A stretch of 64,000 nt of DNA from Symsagittifera roscoffensis (Eukaryota > Xenacoelomorpha > Acoela > Convolutidae). Below the pieces are notes generated by a model that saw only the letters and a program-made list of their open reading frames with translations, was not told the origin of the DNA and did not search any database. Shown in pieces: positions 54,876 to 64,000 of the stretch. A program made the translations under genes and the position numbers. The stretch covers positions 56,562,312 through 56,626,311 of the forward strand of contig NC_087066.1 in NCBI RefSeq assembly GCF_963678635.1, in the 5' to 3' direction. How positions within the stretch are numbered: the first letter of the stretch is position 1; the number at the start of each line of letters is the position of its first letter.

Positions 54876-55834
54876 AATCTTGAATCATTGTTCCTGGTCT
54901 TCAACGGTACTCAAGGAACGGTAGATCTAGTTTTCGCAATCCCTAAGAAAAAGTATTGAAAAACTGTTTTGCAGATGCTTGAACTTTGATCTTGTTGAGA
55001 TTGGACGTTTCTTATGCTTAAATTCTCAAAGCTGTATTTGGGTACTGTGAGAGTTCTCTCAGGAGTCGTAAATCTTGAGTTCGAATGCGACTGCTCAATG
55101 GCTTTTAGTTTCCGAGATGTGACGTTTTATGTCATTTTGAAATTTTTCAAAAAACGGATTTAAAAAACTTAAACCTAAAATTTATGGTTTTTCTAACTTT
55201 GAAAAAACTTGAATAAAATTTTTTAAACTAATTTTGAAATTACCTTTACAACCCTGTAATTGCTTGCTGACAGAGTACACTCAAAGGATGCAGATCTTAT
55301 TTTCAATACGTGAGGTTTTTGAGTTGTTACCAATTAGAAGCACCGAAGGTGCTCAACACGCTAGTGTTTAGAAAAGTAAAGTGATTTTGTAATTAAAATT
55401 TAGGAAGTTTTTTAGTTGGAAAAAAAATCAAACAGAAGAGGATTTAAGCTTCCGAAAAACGTACATCCATTTATTCACCTTAACTATCTCTCAACTTAAT
55501 TTTGAGTTGCATATTATTTATTTGTCAAGTTAAAGTCAAATTAAGTGCTGCCTTAAAGTCGATTAAATGACCAAAATGAAACTTACATTAATTATATTTT
55601 CCGATTTTGCTTTTATTTTTCGATGTATTGTCAGGCATTTTCTAAAGTACTTGATTGATAATAGATCTTGCTGGAATTTGTTTATGAGCAAATTCCGTTT
55701 TCTAACAAATGTTAGCCGTGTAGTTTTGTCTGTTATTGAATCAGCTTTGCTGCTGTAGGCACCCTATTGCTTTCTTTTGGACAGGAAATGAACATAAAGA
55801 TAATAAAATCCCAAGCAAATGATTCTGTTTTTTT
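54876..55834. other. AT-rich non-coding DNA upstream of the SMIM14 exon
   Basis: No coding or repeat structure that I can support. The final bases (TTCTGTTTTTTTCAG, ending 55,837) are a good splice acceptor, so at least part of this is probably an intron behind a 5' untranslated exon. Confidence 0.5.
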
Positions 55835-55837
55835 CAG

Positions 55838-57085
<1,248 letters not shown>

Positions 57086-57640
57086 GTTCCGACTTTCGAT
57101 ACGAAAGTAACGGAATATTTGTGCTCGGGGTGGGTTTTTTTTTTCTTCAGACAAATTTCGAATTTTTAAATAGCCATTTTTGACGGAATTTTTTTATATC
57201 ATTCGAAAGGTATTGTTGTCCTGAGCTCAAACTTGAAAAGATATTTTACCTGTGTTTATTTTTCGTAAAGTTACGGGGGTTTAAAGATTGTCATTTTGGT
57301 CAATTTGGGACAATTAACGTGCGATATATTTCGCGCTAATAACGCGTAGGCGGAGAGTTAATCCGTCTTAGAAATTGTTCCAAATTGGTTAAAAGAAGCT
57401 TGTTTGCCGTAATTGGTTTGTTACAAGGAGCGAAATCTATCCTTTTGTACTTTATATGGCGTGTGGGGGGATGATTTTCGTAAAAAATTTTAAATTTTAG
57501 AAAAAAAAATTTTCATTTTGTTTTATTTCATTGATTTTTTTTGTTATTACTGCTCCATATACCTTAAAGGGCAGTCGGAACATTCAGATCTTCGCCCTGA
57601 TACGAGCAGTCTTGTTCGACTTAAATTGGTTTAAATTCAT
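57086..57640. repeat. Dispersed repeat copy 1, with GTTCCGACT terminal inverted repeat
   Basis: Starts GTTCCGACTTTCGATACGAAAGTAACGG and contains AGTCGGAAC at 57,573-57,581, a perfect 9-base inverse of the start. ATT flanks both ends of the 496-base core. Similarity to copy 3 continues past that point to about 57,625 (GCCCTGATACGAGCAGTCTTGTTC), so the true boundary is uncertain. Copies at 58,318, 61,057 and 63,641. Confidence 0.65.
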
Positions 57641-58317
57641 TTAATTCGATATAAATTGTTTTTCACCCAACCTATTTACATTCAATTTTAATACAGATTT
57701 AATATTTAATAAAAGACTTGGTTGTTTTTAGTTGTTGAGATATACGAAAACAAAATTATAAAATTTTATTTTCAGTTGTGTATGTTCGTGCTGAAACTTG
57801 AACTGAAAAAGAACTATAAAATTAATTTAGTGCAAATTAGTGCAAAGATTAATTTTTTAATCAAATTTGGCTATTGTTAAATAAGTAACTTCAATTTTCA
57901 TGAAAATGACAGACTTTTTGCGCACGGGGCGGTTTTTATCTCAAGACAAAGTTCCATTAACACGCAACTTTTCAAAGATTGTTGACTTCAAATTGAGCTC
58001 AAATTGAAAGATAAAATCCACAAAAAGAGATTTTTGATTTGTTCACAAAGTTAACAGGGCCTCAAAAGTTATGAGATAAGTAAAAAGTAATTTTTACCAC
58101 TTTTCAATTAACTCGTAGCTCATAGGGGAGTCTTAAACCAAAAGGAGGCTCAAAAAACACTCCAAAACAAATTCAAGCGAGTCAATGGACCCAAATATTG
58201 CAAAAACACACAGAGCTTATCATTTAGCATTTGATTGTTTGTGTAAGGTGGACCTATATCTTTTTACTTCCAATATTTTAGGGCGGTACTTCAAAAGTTA
58301 CTTCAATCAGTCTTTTT
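57641..58317. other. Non-coding DNA between repeat copies
   Basis: AT-rich; no gene or repeat recognised. Confidence 0.4.
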
Positions 58318-58735
58318 GTTCCGACTTTCGATACGAAAGTAACGGAATATTTGTGCTCGGGGTGGGTTTTTGTTTTCTTCAGACCAATTTCGACTTTTTA
58401 ACTAGCCATTTTTGACGGAACTTTTTTTTATCTTTCGAAAGGTATTTTTGTCCTGAGCGCAAATTTGAAAAGATATTTCACCTGTGATCATTTTTTGTAA
58501 ATTTATGGGGGTTTAAAGATTGCCATTTTGGCCAATTTGGGACAATTAACGCGCGATATATTTCGCGCTATTAACGCGTAAGCGGAGAGTTAATCCGTCT
58601 TAGAAATCGTTCCAAATTGGTTTAACGAAGCTTATTTGTCATAATTGATTTGTTACAAGTAGCGAAATATATCCTTTTGTACTTTATATGGCGTGTGGGG
58701 TGATGATTTTTATTTAAAAAAATTTTCAAATTTAA
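58318..58735. repeat. Dispersed repeat copy 2, truncated at its 3' side
   Basis: Begins with the same GTTCCGACTTTCGATACGAAAG and follows copy 1 through GGCGTGTGGGGTGATGATTTTTAT, then departs. The closing AGTCGGAAC is absent. Confidence 0.7.
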
Positions 58736-59351
58736 AAAGATAGTTTTAAAAGTAGCTGTGAGTAAGCGTACTTCAGATCCAGCTTGAAAAAGCAGAGTGC
58801 CTTTTTTCCGACTTGGTATTGTAAGGGTCAATACCCTCCATTACTGTACAGTTCTCGGCTTTTGGTAAAAATTTTTGTGTTTTTTTTGTTTAAAACTGTC
58901 GAATCTGTAGTAAGAGATTATAAGGTTGATACAGTGTAACCCAAATATTTTAGGTGAAAAAGTTTTGATTTGCTTTTTTAAAATGGTTGATAGTTCAGAG
59001 ACGTTTCAATTATATGACGTTCTAGTTTTTCTTGCAAAATGATTTGTCTACTTTCATGTACCTTCCAATTGCATAGTTGTGAATTTACGGAAGAGTTTCG
59101 ATCGGACCGAGAAACTAGTTCTCCATTCTAACTGTGCAAATAACCCCTTGAAGTTTTGGGATAATTCAAGTCACATTCTTTTGAGTATTTTTCCTGTGTC
59201 TTTATGGAATTGTTGTTCTTGAGAGTGTTGCGTTCCTGAGTTATCTGGATCCCATCTCTTAAGCTTATCCCGTCCCAAAACTGGTTTAAGTACGTTTTCT
59301 GCCGTGTTTTTGTGGACGTATCCTCCACATGCCGGTCGGAGGTTTGTAGGT
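58736..59351. other. Non-coding DNA
   Basis: No supported gene. Minus-strand frames of 66-69 codons here show no family resemblance. Confidence 0.4.
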
Positions 59352-59757
59352 CTGTAAACGGTTGGGTAAGACAGTGCCGAAGTAAGAGAGTGCCGAAAAC
59401 AAAAATCTGTTAAAGAGTGCCGAAAATGAAAGAAACTGACTTATTTGTCGTGAACTAATTGAGAAAAGAAAAGAAAGTTTTGTTTGCTCATCGATTTTGG
59501 CGCCAAAATTGAGTCTGAACAATTTGAAAAGAGTGCCGAAAATGAAAGAAACTGACTTATTTGTCGTGAACTAATTGAGAAAAGAAAAGAAAGTTTTGTT
59601 TGCTCATCGATTTTGGCGCCAAAATTGAGTCTGAACAAGTTTCAAGTGTCATTATTAATTTTCCCGCCAAAAGCTAGCCTCTTAAATTGCGTTCCAATAT
59701 TTCCCGCCTTTTTCGGCACTCTCTAACTTCGGCACTGTCTAACGCCCCCCTGTAAAC
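59352..59757. mobile_element. Small non-autonomous DNA transposon with 8-bp target duplication
   Basis: CTGTAAAC at 59,352-59,359 and again at 59,750-59,757 flank a 390-base element. Its ends are inverted: the left has GTAAGACAGTGCCGAAGTAAGAGAGTGCCGAAAA; the right, read inverted, has GTTAGACAGTGCCGAAGTTAGAGAGTGCCGAAAA. An 8-bp duplication fits the hAT (or P) superfamily. No transposase is present. Confidence 0.7.
59415..59640. repeat. Tandem duplication (116 bp, two copies) inside the small transposon
   Basis: GAGTGCCGAAAATGAAAGAAACTG... to ...GGCGCCAAAATTGAGTCTGAACAA occurs at 59,415 and again at 59,531, essentially identical. Confidence 0.9.
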
Positions 59758-60420
59758 AGTGTATTTCTAAGTTACATATTTTTATGACTCTATGGTAATT
59801 CTTTTTAAATCTCGGAAGTTTCTGGTCTTTTTCTCAAAAAGGCTTGTTGCATAGTTCCACCAGCTTTTGAGCCTTTTATTTGGATAATAAAATTGAAAAC
59901 ACTGTTGTTATCAGCTATGAAGCTAAATTGTAGATTTAATTTTAATTATATATTGTCCAGTGAATTCCTCAATTTTAGCCCCATTGTATCTTGATCTGAT
60001 CCATTGAATAATTTTTGAAAAAAGCTCTTTTCAGACCAAATCGTCGTACATTTGTAGATCCGCGTTGGCTTTGTCGTATTCAATTGTGCAGGATCGCTCG
60101 TCTGTATCCGAACTGTATTTTCTGTATTTTCTATTGTCGATAAGATTCACTCAAGCTCTAATTCCTTTCAAAAAGTTCGAATTTTTCTCCCCTGGGTTTC
60201 TCGATTGGCACATTCAAAAAAATTGATTTTTCCCCGCAGCTTCTACTGTTTTTTTTCCGTTGCTGAAAAAAATTCTCTGAGTGCTGATTCGTTGTAGCCA
60301 AAAACCTCCGCATGGTTTCGTGACCTCTGGTCAAGGCCTTCGCTGAGTCTGCCGCGAAGCACCTTGTTTCATTTTATTTTCGATTTAGAAAACTTCCCGG
60401 CCTTCCTACTCATTGTCCTG
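59758..60420. other. Non-coding DNA
   Basis: No supported gene or repeat. Presumed intron or intergenic sequence. Confidence 0.4.
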
Positions 60421-61600
60421 TATCTGTTGCCAGTTCATTTCGTTATTTTTAAGTTTTTTATCGATCTAGACATAGTGAAGAATCCAGCGTTTCAGTTAAG
60501 AGCTGAATCTATTAACCATCTAACTTCTGATGTACCCAAGCTGCATACAGTGCAAAATTGTGAAGAGTAGCCTGGATTGTTTAAAAAGGAGTGTGAGTAT
60601 GTCAAATGCCATTATCTGGTAAGATTTGAAAGTATCTTTCAACATAATTCATAGTACGAGAGTTGTGAGCTTTTTTTTCGTTATCTCAAGATTCGCCTTT
60701 TCCTTCGTTGTTTTAGTTTTCCTTTTTTTCATAACGGAGAAGCTTGTGTGACTTTACCCCTCTACCCAATACATCCCAAGTGATGTTCAAGATAGTTACG
60801 GGAATGGCTCTAATCCGTTGACACTCGTTCTCCTACATAGTAATTAACGTTTCCGCACCTCTAGTTCTCTATCCGCCTGATTGGGCGGTTTTGCGTGTTC
60901 CGCTTTCTACGATAAGTTGCTCTGGTAGTGCAAGCTCTGTCGTTTTTTGAAGTAAATTGTTCAGACCAGTTTTACTGATTATGGTTAATGAGACATGTTT
61001 TTTTCCAATTTTTCCTAATTTACCTACTTAACTTGTGCAGGCGGTACACGGAAAGCGATACAAAAGTAACGGCATATTTGTGCTCGGGGTGGGTTTTTTT
61101 TCAGACAAATTTCGACTTTTTAACTAGCCATTTTTGACGGAATTTTTTTATATCAGTCGAAAGCTATTGTTCTTCTGAGCTTAAATTTGAAAAGATATTT
61201 CACCTGTGATTATTTTTCGTAAAATTATGAGGGTTTAAAGATTGCCATTTTGACCAATTTGGGACAATTAACACGCGATATAATTCGCGCTATTATCGCG
61301 TAAGCGGAGATTTAATCCGTCCTAGAAATCGTTCCAAATTGGTTGAAAGAAGCTTATTCGCCGTAATTGATTTGTTACAAGGAGCGAAATCTATTGTTTT
61401 CTACTTTATATGGCGTGTGGGGGGATGATTTTCATAGAAAAGTTTTCAAATTTTAGAAAAAAAAAGTTTTCATTTTATTTATTTCCATTAATTTTTTTTA
61501 TGTTGTTTATGTTGTTACTACTCCATAAACGTTAAAAGGCAGTCGGAACTTTAGGGCTTTGCCCTGATACGAGCAGTCTTGTTCAATTAAAACTATTTTG
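60421..61600. repeat. Large dispersed repeat, copy 3 of the family with its 5' extension
   Basis: 60,421-61,395 is closely matched by 63,013-64,000, including TATCCGCCTGATTGGGCGGTTTTGCGTGTTCC and the shared core from 61,057 (GATACAAAAGTAACGGCATATTTGTGCTCGG). The core continues to GCCCTGATACGAGCAGTCTTGTTC at about 61,590, as in copy 1. A 68-codon frame in the 5' part is not maintained in the partner. Confidence 0.85.
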
Positions 61601-62569
61601 CGAGTTAAGAACTAATATTGAAAACCAGCTTTGAAACTCAGCGTTTGGATCAGATTTTATCAAAGACTCTGCCTTGCGTGTCAATCAGTCTTCAATTCAG
61701 TTTGGCGGAACATCTGGAAATTCAACTGCTGTTTTTGCTCCCTCTAAAAATTAGGTGAGGTTTTTGATGCCTCATTGTTATTCTTTTGTTGAGGCTTGAA
61801 AAGGACTTAGGAACATACTTTGAATTAACAATGGCATAAAAAGCTTGTATGAATTTCTGCGTTATGGTTTCTGAAATTAATATGACTAAAAATGTCATAA
61901 TTAAATAAAGTAAAATATCTTAATTTCTTAGTGAGACTGCTACAACTTTTTGAGAATGAAAAGAGGTTAAGGACTGAACAATAAATGTCTTTATATTTAG
62001 AAGAACTTGGATTAGCTATCAAAATCTTTGTAGAATGGAAGCAGTAGATGATATGAAGTTATAACCTTCTATGAAGGCACATGATTCTTAAATTGCGGCA
62101 AATGTGCAATCTTTTAAATCCGACATTTCCTTTAGAATTTCAGAGGTATTATAGCTTGTTGAGCGTTTTTCCGTGATTTTCGATGCCCTTGATACCAAGA
62201 AAATTTATCGGTGATTGAGTGTGATATCTGATAAGATCCTATTCAGTCAGTCCGAATTAGAATAGTTTTTTCACTTTTCAAGCAACTGGTCAAAATATTG
62301 GAATTTTTTTACTTGCTTATTGGTGCCACTTTTGGGACACCTTTACAGCTTTGACGTTCGAATAATAATAATAAGGTTATACAGTTGATGCATTTTTAAT
62401 TCATCAAATGAACCGAAAAAAGCTATTTGTTTCAAACAACAGCAATAAGAAAAATTCGATATCAGATAATTTTCTGAATCGATAGATCTCGCAATTTTTT
62501 GAAATGCATAATATATACAAAAAGTGGTTTTATGCTTTGCGATTTGTTGCATGCAAAATTAGTGTGGAT
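61601..62569. other. Non-coding DNA
   Basis: AT-rich. No gene, RNA or repeat that I can support. Confidence 0.4.
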
Positions 62570-62969
62570 GCCTTCAGCAGGGTTGGCTGTTTTAAAACAG
62601 GGGTGTTTTAAAAGATGTTTTCAAACAGGTGTTTTTTATTCATGTTTTTAATTATTGTTTTAGATTACGTCACACTGCAACAATATGAAGCAAGCTATAT
62701 GTTTGTAAGCATTGTATGTTTGTTTAGGAAGTCTCGTCACTTGGCCAAGGGATGAATTGTTTGACTTGAACAAACATTGTCGGTTTTACCGGTCCATCAT
62801 TTCAGATATTGTTTGTGTACTGAGGCTGATTGGTTCCATGTTTTTTGTCAGCCAAGAATGTGTGGTATAATTCTGACTAAGTAGTTAAAAATCTGAATTT
62901 TATACGTTTTAAAACGTTTTAAACGTTTTTATTTAAAAAACTTGTTTTAAACCCAACCCTGGCCTTCAG
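62570..62969. mobile_element. hAT-type MITE with 8-bp target duplication
   Basis: GCCTTCAG at 62,570-62,577 and 62,962-62,969 flank a 384-base element (62,578-62,961). It begins CAGGGTTGGCTGTTTTAAAACAGG and ends, read inverted, CAGGGTTGGGTTTAAAACAAG. CAGGGTTGG ends and an 8-bp duplication are typical of hAT transposons. The interior is rich in GTTTTAAAAC palindromes and has no ORF. Confidence 0.85.
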
Positions 62970-63012
62970 TTTGTTAGGTTCCAAATTATTACTTGCAAAA
63001 TTGTGTATATTT

Positions 63013-64000
63013 GTATCTGTAGCCAGTTCATTTCGTTATTTTTAAGTTTTTCTCGATCCAGACATAGTGAAGAATCCAGCGTTTCAGTTAAGAGCTGAAT
63101 CTATTAGCCATCTAACTTTGATGTACCCAAGCTGCATACAGTGCAAAATTGTGAAGAGTAGCCTGGATTGTTTAAAAAGGAATGTGAGTATGTCAAATGC
63201 CATTATCCGGTAAGATTTGAAAGTATCTTTCAACATAATTCATAGTACGAGAGTGGTGAGCTTTTTTTCGTTATCTGAAGGTTCGCGTTTTCTTTCGTTG
63301 TTTTAGTTTTCCTTTTTTTCATAACGGAGAAGCTTGTGTGACTTTAACCCCTCTACCCGTTACCTCCCAAGTGATGTTCAAGATAGTTACCGGAATGGCT
63401 CTAATCCGTTGACAATCGTTCTCCTACATTGTAATTAACGTTTCCACACCTCTAGTTCTCTATCCGCCTGATTGGGCGGTTTTGCGTGTTCCGCTTTCTA
63501 CGATAAGTTGCTCTGGTAGTGCAAGCTCTGTCGTTTTTTGAAGTAAATTGTTCAGACCAGTTTTACTGATTATGGTTGAGACATGTTTTTTTCCAATTTT
63601 CCCAATTTACCTACTTGACTTGTGCAGGCGGTACACAGAAAGCGATACGAAAGTAACGGAATATTTGTGCTCGGGGTGGGTTTTTTTTTCTTCAGACAAA
63701 TTTCGACTTTTTAACTAGCCATTTTTGACGGAATTTTTTTTTTATCATTCGAAAGCTATTGTTGTCCTGAGCTTAAATTTGAAAAGATATTTCAACTGTG
63801 ATTATTTTTCGTAAAATTATGAGGGTTTAAAGATTGCAATTTTGGCCATTTTGACCAATTTGGGACAATTAACACGCGATATAATTCGCGCTATTATCGC
63901 GTAAGCGGAGATTTAATCCGTCCTAAAAATCGTTCCAAATTGAATGAAAGAAGCTTATTTGCCGTAATTGATTTGTTACAAGGAGCGAAATCTATTGTTT
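63013..64000. repeat. Large dispersed repeat, copy 4 (runs off the right edge)
   Basis: Second copy of 60,421-61,395, differing by scattered substitutions and small indels. The shared family core starts at about 63,641. Confidence 0.85.

Noticed and set aside
60364-60570. 68-codon hydrophobic ORF that might be the SMIM14 membrane exon
   Set aside because: No splice signals in the right phase and no SMIM14-like residues. It belongs to a duplicated repeat and is not kept in the partner copy at 63,013.

Overview
The window is animal nuclear DNA dominated by one family of very large LTR retrotransposons of the Ty3/gypsy type, all read on the minus strand. The right-hand 10 kb is AT-rich host DNA. 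It is clearly metazoan: at 55,857-55,931 there is a short exon encoding a 25-residue peptide that I recognise as the conserved N-terminus of SMIM14. The phylum cannot be fixed from this sequence; an invertebrate is likely from the mobile-element content, but that is inference.

Right to left along the retroelement strand: a 2.1 kb 5' LTR (50,939-53,078), a 2.9 kb untranslated leader with CCGGA-rich minisatellite repeats (47,999-50,938), a 1,968-residue Gag-protease-RT-RNase H ORF (42,092-47,998), an integrase ORF in the -1 frame (39,867-42,056), the integrase C-terminus now cut off by a one-base break (39,421-39,846), a macro-domain ORF (38,408-39,421), a 404-base spacer, a 2,434-residue ORF carrying an intact SGNH/GDSL hydrolase domain (30,699-38,003), a 560-residue ORF of unknown function that overlaps it and runs into the 3' LTR (29,057-30,739), and the 3' LTR (26,938-29,106). 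The two LTRs are nearly identical, so the element of about 26 kb is young. It carries about 10 kb of accessory coding sequence beyond Gag-Pol.

To the left (1-23,000) lie three serial deletion derivatives of the same family, each made of leader, gag, protease stub and a piece of LTR, joined at shared breakpoints. All are full of stops and frameshifts. Two of them contain an internal 1.4 kb gag tandem duplication, and all three have expanded the leader minisatellite. Between them and the young element (23,000-26,937) are older LTR copies and one stretch I cannot assign. To the right (53,079-53,764) the 5' LTR abuts a piece of an older LTR that was itself hit by a 5'-truncated LINE.

From 53,765 to the end, the host DNA holds degenerate tandem repeats, a LINE relic, the SMIM14 exon, two small DNA transposons each with an 8-bp target duplication (hAT-like), and a dispersed repeat family in four copies. 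No rRNA, full tRNA or CRISPR array was seen.

How the genes could work together (inference): Gag, protease, RT/RNase H and integrase form the usual replication machinery. The macro domain (ADP-ribose binding or removal) and the SGNH esterase-like domain are candidates for host-interaction functions. The gap before the 2,434-residue ORF suggests it is made from a separate, perhaps spliced, RNA.
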